Shown here: piece by piece, positions 45,701 through 51,611 of the stretch
Position numbering within the stretch: the first letter of the stretch is position 1
Layout: each line of letters starts with the position of its first letter
NCBI GenBank assembly: GCA_024405875.1
Contig: JAKSOA010000013.1
Coordinates: 1-57,934 of the forward strand
DNA length: 57,934 nucleotides
Source of the DNA: Paludibacteraceae bacterium
GTDB lineage: Bacteria > Bacteroidota > Bacteroidia > Bacteroidales > Paludibacteraceae
Direction of reading: 5' to 3'
The notes under the pieces: generated by a model
What the model saw: the letters and a program-made list of their open reading frames with translations, nothing else
What the model was told of the DNA's origin: nothing
Databases searched by the model: none
Position numbers and translations under genes: made by a program

Positions 45701-46139
45701 GCAGGAGCCTCAAGGTCAGAGCGTAACCATACAACATAAGATGGATAAACACGGTGAGGAGGACCCGTTCACATATATTGTAACGGTGGTAGCGCAGGAT
45801 AAAACCGAGAAACAATATACCATCCATTTTGTACCTGACACATTTGACCCGACTACGGAGCCTACAGCAACAGATGTGTGCATAACAAGTACCGCAGACG
45901 GTGGCTGGAAGTTTGTGACAAAATGCAAGAACATTACAGTTATTCTGAATGACTTGAATGGTAGGGTAATTGCTACGGCAACATTGCCTACGGTTGACCC
46001 TAATATAGGTGAGATATGTGACCCTAACGCTGAGGGATTCACCTATTACGCACCTCAGGACCAGTTGGTGGCATACAGATTTATGTATGCACAGAAGAAG
46101 AGAGTTCTGTCTGGAAAATTCAAAGGTCAGCGCCGTTAA
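36786..46139 (+). CDS. Giant exported protein with about 30 cadherin-like beta-sandwich repeats
   Basis: A 3117-residue exported protein. Signal peptide about 1-28. A PCMD-like, carbohydrate-binding-type domain (about 29-260: LPNAGFEQWNGSW, VLIVDDISMIY) follows, and a second related one lies near 1540-1740 (DGTFEQSVMTKYN, LIVDNLKFFYN). The rest is about 30 repeats of about 83 residues of the type L-x-D-I-x-V-x-G-x-x-I-x-GF-x-P-D...Y-x-x-x-L-P-x-GT...Y-x-I-x-F-S-V-x-K-S, matching the cadherin-like beta-sandwich family (PF12733). About 15 lie before and 15 after the second PCMD domain. The last 90 residues (GWKFVTKCKNITVILNDLNGRVIATATL, then AYRFMYAQKKRVLSG) look like a divergent T9SS-type tail without YPNP. 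It may be a long surface stalk or adhesin. Glycan and protein partners are unknown. Confidence 0.85.
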   Translation: MRHLFPKLTLLLVFLTFAGAFFNISTAQQLPNAGFEQWNGSWNGKPQPDGWNLSNVEQVGLKFNVGERTSDAHSGSYAVKCQGTEVGAMGITAVSPSWVTLGTSWAYLDGLDVGSATAGTTGGISWGYRPDTLAVWIKRTSAGNEDMNLVYYSWRGTAYNDRYKNKDNGCTETGRTDEESDICKSDINECKTPSGDAVQVAEGWLRTKTQYPAWTRIKLPIKYFNNDIPTKMNVILSASRYPEKRANSGQYTSSVLIVDDISMIYASDIHEIYFDGKKYSNFNKDKREIYYEVPVGKSLPEIVCKRSGRKLSGSEISIVNGVKDGTPAVITVRAEDGSSTTEYKVYFVSVRDINPYPSTIKVNGTAISGFNAYASDYTVTLPYGTTETPVIDVVKANNKQTVKIEPYSVPGTAKITVFAENDEYTAVYNIKFEIGKLNDTTLKDIQVNGVSIDGFSPTKTIYTVDIPEGTTDAPEITPVSAYEPGAQTIVIDRKGIKEPSTVTVSAPGTISSRVYKISYNVIKSKYSYLKDLKVAGVTIENFTPAVLSYTYPLPIGTPEVPAVTYTPGDAYQTITKEDGGLDGITKITVKAQNGINTSIYRISFPLSKSSNSKLTDLKVAGKTIEGFSSDVTSYSYKLATGTTILPEITWTQGDEYQSVKATYGGVNGTTKIVVTAQDGTATVYTIAFSVDQATNSTLRDIQLDGVSLEDFAPDKTEYSILLTRGTKTLPVITYTPYDEFQKITKVEGGVNGDTKITVKAQSGDMTVYVLSFSVDKSTNSYLSDLLVAGKSIDGFASDKFEYDYKLNPGTISVPDITYVQGDDYQMVIVVKGGVNDASAIRVTAESGDITTYTINFSVEKSENANLKNILLNGVSLEGFSPEIYNYEVLLPVEATESPAVSVEKEATQTVSIVKPALFGTAYIDVIPEEGAKNIYTIKFLTAKGSNCELADIQVAGETVEGFNPDVTTYNITLPQGTTALPSISYTKGDETQSVELAEGDINSASTISVMSENGSIKVYTLNFTTEKSSDGLLSDILIDEESIEGFASDKYEYTYIMAKGTAERPSVVAVKSNGSSRVDAVYPYLDGDVKFYVKSEDGTSESLYTVHLVYAIDKNANLSEIKVGGEAIALVEDQYTYNVEGSFETVPTVEYTKASKTQRVILNNNISGATLDVKAEDGTSVTYTINYNKVPGTNASLSDLQYFDGELQQFVSIEGFASDKYEYEITLPLNASDIYTLNCVGAAQNQTYQISYASINEVTKIKVTAEDGETTADYSVKFIATKSNVCTLDDITIGGEQVPEFSSEITEYEITLPAGDTQRGLLRYVKSDAKSLVVVKDDVYNATSEIVVIAEDGTEKSYKLSFKQGFTGKSNVLKSIIVNGAAMTDFDPQVFVYNVDTYSGIVPNIYCEKEYEEQSLHIATSEQGKTVITVKSNQEGVADAVYTLNHNVKQPYNVLTSIKIDGKIIDGFNPYKTKYVVLVTKTPETVIAEGAESEKTINTASHVRFETAQSDVFASVKYDIFFHYTTDEVDGTFEQSVMTKYNNKNKPQGWNCPADFVEGHLGSYTSGSEVNITTNYHSQGSKAVQLKTVYLLPSAESMFGCMSLSKMSFKLGSYEVLIHFPSENSFGEGITYRNSPDKMSMDFYPVANNKISEWHFIYKFKNDAGTTYTNTYKGSYATKNTWQTMNLDLNYPAEFGSPSSLDIIVNSAATETLSDMYVGTSGASDKNRYTSTLIVDNLKFFYNSEISAIKVNGIAATMDKTAASVTIDSECSGNPVIDITGKVEDQMYDIDYGTEVNGVRVVNIRSYAEDMSYTDYTLTVTRPLSTQNELKDIKVEGVSLTDFDASKLDYEYSLTAGKHIVPNVTVNGKSSHQNLSMSMSGSVLSIVSTSESGESKTYTVTFIEEKISSADLTSLSVAGKEISFDPAQTEYAVELEPRTVALPEILYSKISDKQSVVMTEGGVNGVTTLAVKSADASTEKEYKIAFSVTDNKSTTSKLSSMSVIDAVNPIEFDPDTKDYTFDIAEGETPVANYGRAFREDSMVVTLNRDSVMWSLHNSLSETEMDYKLTYYVVKSSNSHLAGVRLAGESVEDFNPNLTEYNWSVERNEVPTIDAIMAEAGQAVETVYDEDAGTYAITVTAPDGVSATTYNIKVSVKSEAEAKAAKITLDGVEISGYDPEVTVYNVDMPVGTERVPEIYGYCGNGGSSAVMTVKSINEVSEITITSEDGTSAQTYYIGFNVKKSDDATLRRLSSNFAALADFTPDRFEYEITVPVGCNDPVMTYLKNYKNESVSEESTADGYKIEVISENGDVTNVYKVMFNRIQASGSDLADITLDGNSIEGFEPTKYEYSIELPEETTVLPVISTVSGDYGQNVTVLTNGVNGDAVVTSKSQDGSNTSVYTLHFSVAKSTNSYLNLIMTDGEPLEGFFSDKFDYNVTLELGRTTLPEVTYIKGHVAQTVAENVTDSVVTLTVTAEKGNTTVYTIAFEYNLSKADTLKMVYISGDSVKEFSPSVFEYDVKLPLGRDLSKITVDSVDYQMADEWQTVEKSFADNIFTLNVKAQDTVYQNRYTIHLSVEKSTNTKLSDLMSGGKSVPGFKDDVLDYFIELPVHTKTIPDVTYKEGDEYQVIEQSESEDRKIQKVKVTAQNGKSRTYTVTYTIKLSDNANLNSIKLDDVLIPGFDPETYKYEFELPYNTKKVPAITYEQAEPEQIVVEDYTEDLNGTSYIKVTAEDGVTVNTYSIAFSVAKSDVTTLDMIYYDGKAIEHFDKEDNNYDVDLPYGTVKAPNVTWNLTQPVETAILSMTEVEDVGWDAVIEVTAEDGISRNEYTVHFIVALDSENRLSDIKVFGKTISGFDKNVVNYDIVLPAYSDSTLLPKVKDVEYTRMSRNEIVVVSQPTVESIIIDVTAQDGSQKKYVIKTTIALSSNASLSSLMISDKVLPGFAPDVLDYEYRIEFGSTYVDTAKYVISYILQEPQGQSVTIQHKMDKHGEEDPFTYIVTVVAQDKTEKQYTIHFVPDTFDPTTEPTATDVCITSTADGGWKFVTKCKNITVILNDLNGRVIATATLPTVDPNIGEICDPNAEGFTYYAPQDQLVAYRFMYAQKKRVLSGKFKGQRR

Positions 46140-46202
46140 TTGGATTTAAAAAAATTTTTTAGAAAAATTTGAGTTAAATTTTAGAAAATCAAATAATTGT
46201 TC

Positions 46203-46210
46203 TATATTTG
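46203..46210 (+). promoter_or_regulatory. -7 element of the HU gene
   Basis: TATATTTG is an exact TAnnTTTG match, 38 bp before the HU ATG. A clear -33 TTTG at the normal distance is not seen. Confidence 0.55.
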
Positions 46211-46247
46211 CAGTCCCAAAAGGATTAAAAACTAAAAAGATACAATT

Positions 46248-46526
46248 ATGACAAAAGCTGAAATCGTAAACGAAATCGCAAACAAGACAGGTCTTGAGAA
46301 AGTTGCCACAATGCAAGTAGTAGAATCATTTATGGAAGAGGTTGAGAAATCTCTGGAGTCTGGTGAGAATGTTTATCTGAGAGGCTTCGGCAGTTTCATT
46401 GTTAAGAAACGTGCCGCTAAGATTGCCCGTAACATCTCAAAGAACACATCTCTTGAGATTCCTGAGCACAATATTCCTGCGTTCAAGCCTGCAAAGACAT
46501 TTGTAGCAAAGGTCAGCAAACTCTAA
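46248..46526 (+). CDS. HU/IHF-family DNA-binding protein
   Basis: A 92-residue histone-like protein that bends and packages DNA. It has MTKAEIVNEIANKTGLEKVA at the N-terminal dimer helix, LRGFGSFIVKKRAAKIARN at the beta-saddle and PAFKPAKTFVAKV at the C-terminal strand, where Pro of the family's intercalating tip is replaced within IARNISKNTSLEIPEHN. It sits directly before the COX24-like gene, with which it may share a transcript ending at the terminator near 46681. Confidence 0.9.
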   Translation: MTKAEIVNEIANKTGLEKVATMQVVESFMEEVEKSLESGENVYLRGFGSFIVKKRAAKIARNISKNTSLEIPEHNIPAFKPAKTFVAKVSKL

Positions 46527-46560
46527 TTTGCAAAATAACAAACTAAATATTCTATTACTA

Positions 46561-46650
46561 TGCCAAACGGAAAGAAGCATAAGAGACATAAGATGTCCAC
46601 ACACAAGCGTAAGAAAAGACTGAGAAAGAATCGTCATAAGCATAAGTAAG
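46561..46650 (+). CDS. AURKAIP1/COX24-domain small basic protein (ribosomal-type)
   Basis: A 29-residue lysine/arginine-rich peptide beginning MPNGKKHKRHKMSTHKRKK, too short for many gene finders. It matches the Bacteroidota proteins annotated as AURKAIP1/COX24-domain, related to the mitochondrial small-subunit protein mS38. I think such proteins bind the small ribosomal subunit, but this comes from family knowledge and not from the sequence. It is 34 bp after the HU gene and followed 31 bp on by a strong terminator. The ATG, full ORF and stop are present and the length is typical. Confidence 0.85.
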
Positions 46651-46680
46651 ACTTAGCCCTGACGTCAGGTCTTGGAAAAT

Positions 46681-46726
46681 AAGAACAAACTTCTGACTTA
46701 TAAAAGCCGGGTTTGTTCTTTTTTTC
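46681..46726 (+). terminator. Rho-independent terminator after HU-COX24 unit
   Basis: AAGAACAAAC (46681-46690) pairs perfectly with GTTTGTTCTT (46711-46720), followed by seven T. The loop is 20 nt. It lies between the COX24-like gene and rng, whose correct ATG (46756) follows it. Confidence 0.8.
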
Positions 46727-46755
46727 TATTGAGGCATAAAAATGGTAAGGAACAG

Positions 46756-48360
46756 ATGGAAAGTAAACTGATACTGAACGTATCTCCTGAAGATATAGAG
46801 ATTGCGCTGCTTGAGGATTCCGCCCTTGTGGAGTATGCAAAGGAGAGCCGTGCCGCCACATTTGCCGTAGGTAATATATATATTGCAAAGGTTAAGAAAC
46901 TTTTGCCGGGACTTAACGCCGCCTTTGTTGAGGTGGGGTATGAAAAGGAGGGCTTTCTTCACTATCTGGATTTAGGTGCGAATTTCCACACTATTGATGA
47001 TTTCTTAGATAAACTGCCTACAGGCAGGGGACGCACACCTTCAATGAATAAGGTGGCCTTTACACAGGAGACTCCAAAATCCGGTTTGATTACAAATGTA
47101 CTAAAGGTTGGTCAGGAGATTCTTGTGCAGGTGACTAAGGAACCCATATCTACAAAAGGACCTCGCCTTACCGCTGAAATCTCCATAGCGGGGCGTTCCA
47201 TAGTGCTTATTCCGTTTGCAAAAAAGGTCAATGTATCACAAAAGATTGTTGATAACAAGGAGCGTAACCGCTTGAAAAAGGCTGTAAACTCTGTCAAGCC
47301 GCAGAACTACGGAGCCATTGTGCGTACTGTGGCTGAGGGCAAGGATGCGTCAGAACTTAAAAGTGAGATGGAGGTTCTTGTAAGACGCTGGGAGGATGCC
47401 TTACGCAGGATTCAGAAGAACCGCAAAAATTCACCAGCCCTTATCTTAGAGGAAGTCAGCAGGGCTCAGTCTGTGCTGAGAGATCATTTTAATCGTGGTT
47501 TTGAGAGTATAGTGGTGAATGATAAAGATGTTTATGAGGAACTGAAGGCTTATATTGGTCTTATTGAACCTTCTAAGGCGGGAATTGTAAAGTATTATGA
47601 TGATGAGGCTCCAATATTTGATGTGTATAATATAACAAAGCAGTTGAAATCATCATTCGGCAGGGTGGTGCCGTTCAAAAAAGGCGCCTATCTTGTGATT
47701 GACCATACAGAGGCGTTGCACGTCATTGATGTTAACAGCGGAATACGTCTGCAAAAGGAGGGGGGAGACCAAGAGAACAGTGCGTTTGAGGTTAATATGC
47801 TTGCTGTTGATGAGGTGGCTCACCAGATGAGGCTCAGGGATATGGGTGGCATTGTTATAATAGACCTTATTGATATGCACAACCAGGTGCACAAGGATAC
47901 CGTATATAACCGTATGGTTGAACTCCTTGAGAATGACAGTGCAAAGCATAACGTACTGCCGCTTACAAAATTCGGGCTTATGCAGATAACCCGTCAGAGG
48001 GTGAGACCTGTCTCTTACGTCAATACGCTTGAGCCTTGCCCGGTTTGCGGGAGCGTTGGCAGAATACACTCTTCATTGCTCTTTACTGATATGCTTGAGC
48101 GTAAGGTTGCGTTTGTTTTTGAGACTTTGAAACTCAAACACGCCACTCTTTTTGTGCATCCCTATGTTTACGCCTATATGAAACAGGGTTTCCCAAGCAT
48201 TCTTCTGCGTCTCAGATTCCGTTATCCGTTCAAACTCAAGGTGATTCCTAACCATAATTTTGAATACCTGCAATACAAGTTCATTGATGCCGACGGGAAT
48301 GAGGTTGATGTTTTTGAGAAACACGATGTAATTATACCTAAAAGTGAGGCTTACAAATAG
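46756..48360 (+). CDS. rng: Ribonuclease G (Rne/Rng family)
   Basis: A 534-residue endoribonuclease of the RNase E/G family that processes rRNA and mRNA. I start at the ATG at 46756 (MESKLILNVSPEDIEIALLE), because earlier in-frame starts lie in the terminator. The S1 RNA-binding domain is about 30-120 (VGNIYIAKVKKLLPGLNAAFVEVGYEKEGFLH quoted in part). The catalytic Asp pair is D325 (HVIDVNSG) and D370 (IVIIDLIDM). The Zn-link CPVC (C428 and C431) is intact. Length and motifs fit RNase G rather than long RNase E. It overlaps nth by 17 bp. Confidence 0.93.
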   Translation: MESKLILNVSPEDIEIALLEDSALVEYAKESRAATFAVGNIYIAKVKKLLPGLNAAFVEVGYEKEGFLHYLDLGANFHTIDDFLDKLPTGRGRTPSMNKVAFTQETPKSGLITNVLKVGQEILVQVTKEPISTKGPRLTAEISIAGRSIVLIPFAKKVNVSQKIVDNKERNRLKKAVNSVKPQNYGAIVRTVAEGKDASELKSEMEVLVRRWEDALRRIQKNRKNSPALILEEVSRAQSVLRDHFNRGFESIVVNDKDVYEELKAYIGLIEPSKAGIVKYYDDEAPIFDVYNITKQLKSSFGRVVPFKKGAYLVIDHTEALHVIDVNSGIRLQKEGGDQENSAFEVNMLAVDEVAHQMRLRDMGGIVIIDLIDMHNQVHKDTVYNRMVELLENDSAKHNVLPLTKFGLMQITRQRVRPVSYVNTLEPCPVCGSVGRIHSSLLFTDMLERKVAFVFETLKLKHATLFVHPYVYAYMKQGFPSILLRLRFRYPFKLKVIPNHNFEYLQYKFIDADGNEVDVFEKHDVIIPKSEAYK

Positions 48361-48982
48361 ATATGGTTTCATTTTAGAGTACTTTGCTAAGACTCTCCCC
48401 GATGCCGCAAGTGAACTCAACTTTACAACTCCCTTTGAACTTATTGTAGCAGTTGTGCTCTCTGCACAATGTACAGACAGGCGCGTTAATATGGTTACTC
48501 CCGCTCTGTTTGCGGCATATCCTGACGCTGAGACTATGTCAAAGGCTACGGTTGATGATATATTAAGGTATATAAGCAGTGTCTCATATCCTAACAGCAA
48601 GGCGGCTCATATATCGGGTCTCTCTAAAAAGTTGGTCTCTGATTTTAATGGGGCGGTTCCTCAGACAATGGATGAACTGACCTCTCTTCCCGGTGTTGGA
48701 CGCAAGACTGCCAATGTGGTTATGGCTGTCGCCTTTAATAAGCCGGCAATGCCTGTTGACACCCACGTTTTCAGAGTGGCGCACAGACTTGGGCTTGTAC
48801 CGTCTACAGCAAACACACCCGCAAAGGTAGAGGCAATATTAACCAAGCATATTCCTGCAGAAATTCTTTCAAAAGCGCACCATTGGTTATTACTGCACGG
48901 GCGCTACACCTGCACTGCCATTAAACCAAAATGTGAGCAGTGCGGGCTCAGGACTTTTTGCACTACATTTGTGAATATGTAG
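48344..48982 (+). CDS. nth: Endonuclease III (base-excision DNA glycosylase/AP lyase)
   Basis: A 212-residue HhH-GPD glycosylase removing oxidised pyrimidines. The HhH is LPGVGRKTANVV with catalytic K121, and the catalytic Asp is D139 in VDTHVFRVAHRLG. The 4Fe-4S ligands follow the C-x6-C-x2-C-x5-C spacing (CTAIKPKCEQCGLRTFC). The start is a GTG (48344) overlapping the rng stop by 17 bp. The nearest ATG (48363) is in another frame, and the GTG start gives the normal family N terminus (RYGFILEYFAKTLP). It is probably translated from the rng mRNA. Confidence 0.93.
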   Translation: MRLTNRYGFILEYFAKTLPDAASELNFTTPFELIVAVVLSAQCTDRRVNMVTPALFAAYPDAETMSKATVDDILRYISSVSYPNSKAAHISGLSKKLVSDFNGAVPQTMDELTSLPGVGRKTANVVMAVAFNKPAMPVDTHVFRVAHRLGLVPSTANTPAKVEAILTKHIPAEILSKAHHWLLLHGRYTCTAIKPKCEQCGLRTFCTTFVNM

Positions 48983-49036
48983 GTAAACTTTCAGTTCACA
49001 AAACGTTCTTTTTTTTCAAAAATATGCAAAGCATTT

Positions 49037-49068
49037 TTTGGTTTTGTGTTTGGTTTGCACTAATTTTG
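49037..49068 (+). promoter_or_regulatory. Promoter of thrS
   Basis: TTTG (49037-49040), a 20-nt spacer and TAATTTTG (49061-49068) match the consensus. The thrS ATG is 22 bp downstream. Confidence 0.75.
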
Positions 49069-49090
49069 CAAGTTATAATTAAAAAAGATT

Positions 49091-51034
49091 ATGAACGTAA
49101 ATTTGTTGGGTATAGGGCAGGTGAGCGCAGATGCTCCTTGCTCAATTATTGATTTAATTCTGAAGGCTAATCCTGATAGCCTTAATAGTTGGTGCGCCGC
49201 TAAAATCGGGGCTAAATTGGTTGATTTGCGTACTATCGTGGAGAGTGATTGTGAAATACAACTACTTGATAAGGATGCGCCTGAGTCACTGTCTGTATTA
49301 CGCCATACAACCGCTCACATTATGGCTGAGGCTGTAAAACATCTTTTCCCTGATGTGAAACTTACAATTGGTCCCGCCACAGACAAGGGTTTCTTCTATG
49401 ATTTTGACAGCAAACCGTTCTCTCGTGAGGATTTGGATGCCATAGAGAAGGAGATGAAGAGCATTATTAAGAAGGCTACCCGTATTGAGCGCAAGGAGGT
49501 TACCCGCAGTGAGGCGTATAAAATCTTTGAGGCTAAAGATGAACCGTATAAACTTGAACTTTTAGAGGCTATCCCTGATGGCGAACTTATTACAACCTAT
49601 TCACAGGATGATTATATTGACCTTTGCACCGGTCCTCACCTTCTGAATACAAGACTTATAAAGGGTGTCAAACTGATATCATCTTCAGCCACATATTGGC
49701 GTGGTGACCGCAATAACAAGTCTCTTGCCAGAATATTTGGTGTGGCGTTCTTCTCAAAAGAGGATTTGGAGGCTCATCTTGAGTTCCTTGAGAATATTAA
49801 GAACAGAGACCATAACCGTCTTGGCAGGGATTTGGAGTTGTTCACTACTGTTGATGTAATAGGGCAGGGCTTGCCGCTTCTTATGCCTAAGGGTACTAAG
49901 ATTGTGCAGACAATGCAGCGTTGGATAGAGGATTTGGAGACAGAATGGGGCTATGTTCGCACAAAAACTCCGCTGTTTGCAAAGAGTGACTTGTACAAGA
50001 TTTCAGGACACTGGGGACACTACAAGGATAAGATGTTTGTAATGGGTGATGAGGAAAAAGATGCGGAGGTTTTTGCTCTACGTCCTATGACTTGCCCGTT
50101 CCAATATTTTGTTTACAAGGCATCACAGAAATCATATAGAGATTTGCCTCTAAGATATGGTGAGACGTCAACTCTGTTCCGTAATGAGGATTCAGGTGAG
50201 ATGCACGGTCTTACCCGTGTGCGTCAGTTCACTATTTCTGAAGGTCACCTTATAGTACGCCCTGACCAGATGGTGGAGGAGTTCAAGGGTTGCCTTGCTC
50301 TTGCAAAACACTGTCTTACAACACTTGGATTGCAAGATGATGTGACTTACCACCTCTCTAAATGGGACCCCGATAATAAAGAGAAGTATATAGGTTCAGC
50401 GGAGGTTTGGGAGGAGACTCAACAAAATATCCGCAATGTGCTTAATGAGTTGGGTGTCAAGTTCGTGGAAGATGTGGGTGAGGCTGCCTTCTATGGTCCT
50501 AAGGTTGATATCAACGCCAAGAATGTATATGGCAAGGAGGATACTATGATTACAGTTCAGTGGGATGCAATTCTTTCTGAGCAGTATGATATGTACTATA
50601 TAGACCAAAACGGACAAAAGGTTCGCCCGTATATCATTCACCGTACAAGTGTAGGTTGCTATGAGCGTACGCTTGCCTGGCTTATTGAGAAGTATGAGGG
50701 TGCGTTCCCGACCTGGCTATGTCCTGAGCAGGTTCGTATTCTTCCAGTTTCTGACAAATACCTTGACTATGCAGAGAAAGTTAAGGCGGAACTTAAGAAG
50801 GAGGGCGTTATAGCCACTGTTGACTCCCGTACAGAGAAGATAGGCTACAAGATGCGTGAGGTTCGTGTACAAAAGGTTCCGTATGCGCTTATCGTGGGAG
50901 AGAAAGAGGTTGAGAGCAGTACAGTTTCCGCTTGGAACAGGAAGGCGGGCGACAAGGGTGCTATGGCTCTTGCTGATTTTATCTCAGAAATTACATTTGA
51001 TATCAAGAATAAATTAATAACTCCTAAACAATAA
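49091..51034 (+). CDS. thrS: Threonyl-tRNA synthetase
   Basis: A 647-residue class II synthetase charging tRNA-Thr. Editing domain: HTTAHIMAEAVKHLF and GPATDKGFFYDFD, with TYWRGDRNNKSLARIFG. Catalytic motifs: MTCPFQYFVYK, RYGETSTLFRNEDSGEMHGL (motif 2), RVRQFTISEGH and HRTSVGCYERTLAWLIEKYEG (motif 3), then the anticodon domain PVSDKYLDYA. The zinc ligands are the Cys of MTCPF and later His residues. The sequence of the motif 2-3 blocks (QFTISEGH, GCYERTLAWLIEKY) is like clostridial-type ThrS and not the RVRxFTQDDAH type I know from Bacteroides, so horizontal origin is possible. The N-terminal TGS domain is also unusual. It heads the thrS-infC-rpmI-rplT cluster. Confidence 0.94.
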   Translation: MNVNLLGIGQVSADAPCSIIDLILKANPDSLNSWCAAKIGAKLVDLRTIVESDCEIQLLDKDAPESLSVLRHTTAHIMAEAVKHLFPDVKLTIGPATDKGFFYDFDSKPFSREDLDAIEKEMKSIIKKATRIERKEVTRSEAYKIFEAKDEPYKLELLEAIPDGELITTYSQDDYIDLCTGPHLLNTRLIKGVKLISSSATYWRGDRNNKSLARIFGVAFFSKEDLEAHLEFLENIKNRDHNRLGRDLELFTTVDVIGQGLPLLMPKGTKIVQTMQRWIEDLETEWGYVRTKTPLFAKSDLYKISGHWGHYKDKMFVMGDEEKDAEVFALRPMTCPFQYFVYKASQKSYRDLPLRYGETSTLFRNEDSGEMHGLTRVRQFTISEGHLIVRPDQMVEEFKGCLALAKHCLTTLGLQDDVTYHLSKWDPDNKEKYIGSAEVWEETQQNIRNVLNELGVKFVEDVGEAAFYGPKVDINAKNVYGKEDTMITVQWDAILSEQYDMYYIDQNGQKVRPYIIHRTSVGCYERTLAWLIEKYEGAFPTWLCPEQVRILPVSDKYLDYAEKVKAELKKEGVIATVDSRTEKIGYKMREVRVQKVPYALIVGEKEVESSTVSAWNRKAGDKGAMALADFISEITFDIKNKLITPKQ

Positions 51035-51039
51035 TTATT

Positions 51040-51474
51040 ATGAAGAAGATTCTTTTTGTTATTTGTGCCACGATGCTTACGTTTGCGGCGGAGGCAAAGA
51101 ACAGCGAACTTAAAATTGAGTATGACCAGATTCCGGAGAAGGCTCAGCAGTTTGTGTCAGAATTTTACAAAGATGTTCCTGTAAAGAAGGTATCACAGAA
51201 ATTTGATGACGGTATTGCTCAGTATGTTGTATATTTGAAGGACAAAACCGTAATTGAGTTTGATATGGTAGGTGCTTGGAACTATGTTCAGTCTCCTAAA
51301 AAGAAGGTTGCTGTTATTACAACATTCATACCTGCCAAGGTAAAGGACACTCTACTTAAACGCTTTGCTGATAAGATAGTGTATAAGATAGCCACTGACG
51401 GTTTTTGGTATGAGGCAAGTTTCTCCGATGGCTCAAATGTTAAGATTAACGCCAACGGTGATGCGGCTGAATAA
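51040..51474 (+). CDS. PepSY-like exported protein
   Basis: A 144-residue exported protein with a signal peptide (MKKILFVICATMLTFAAEA). The remainder matches the PepSY-like (beta-lactamase-inhibitor-like) family of Bacteroidota: IPEKAQQFVSEFYKDVPVKK, DGIAQYVVYLKDKTVIEFDM and VKDTLLKRFADKIVYKI. Such proteins are periplasmic and of unclear role. It is only 5 bp after thrS, interrupting the usual thrS-infC order. InfC behind it has its own promoter. Confidence 0.85.
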   Translation: MKKILFVICATMLTFAAEAKNSELKIEYDQIPEKAQQFVSEFYKDVPVKKVSQKFDDGIAQYVVYLKDKTVIEFDMVGAWNYVQSPKKKVAVITTFIPAKVKDTLLKRFADKIVYKIATDGFWYEASFSDGSNVKINANGDAAE

Positions 51475-51491
51475 AAAAAGTGTTGTAGAAT

Positions 51492-51522
51492 TTTGCTGAT
51501 AAATTAAAAAGCAGTATATTTG
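51492..51522 (+). promoter_or_regulatory. Promoter of infC-rpmI-rplT
   Basis: TTTG (51492-51495), a 19-nt spacer and TATATTTG (51515-51522) match the consensus fully. A leader of about 80 nt precedes the infC start, room for regulation of translation. Confidence 0.8.
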
Positions 51523-51594
51523 CACGCTAATTTTACAGATGGAACTGTAAAGTTGGCGTGTAAATGTTTTTTTTATAACTTTAATTTAACGTTT

Positions 51595-51611
51595 GGAGGA
51601 CGTAACCCATA
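51595..51611 (+). promoter_or_regulatory. Strong Shine-Dalgarno and ATA start codon of infC
   Basis: GGAGG at 51595-51599 lies 9 nt before ATA at 51609. In this frame a stop (TAA, 51603-51605) lies just upstream, so only ATA and a CCC codon are available before the conserved IF3 sequence begins. Both features are rare in the phylum. Confidence 0.75.

Noticed and set aside
36786-46139. Mobile element or recent DNA duplications in the repeat gene
   Set aside because: The repeat is visible in protein but the DNA units are diverged; no transposase or terminal repeats are seen.
46672-46755. Extended N terminus of RNase G
   Set aside because: The extension would be translated from the terminator hairpin; the ATG at 46756 fits the family start.
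48073-48600. Minus-strand 175-residue ORF over rng and nth
   Set aside because: It lies opposite two well-supported genes and has no family features.
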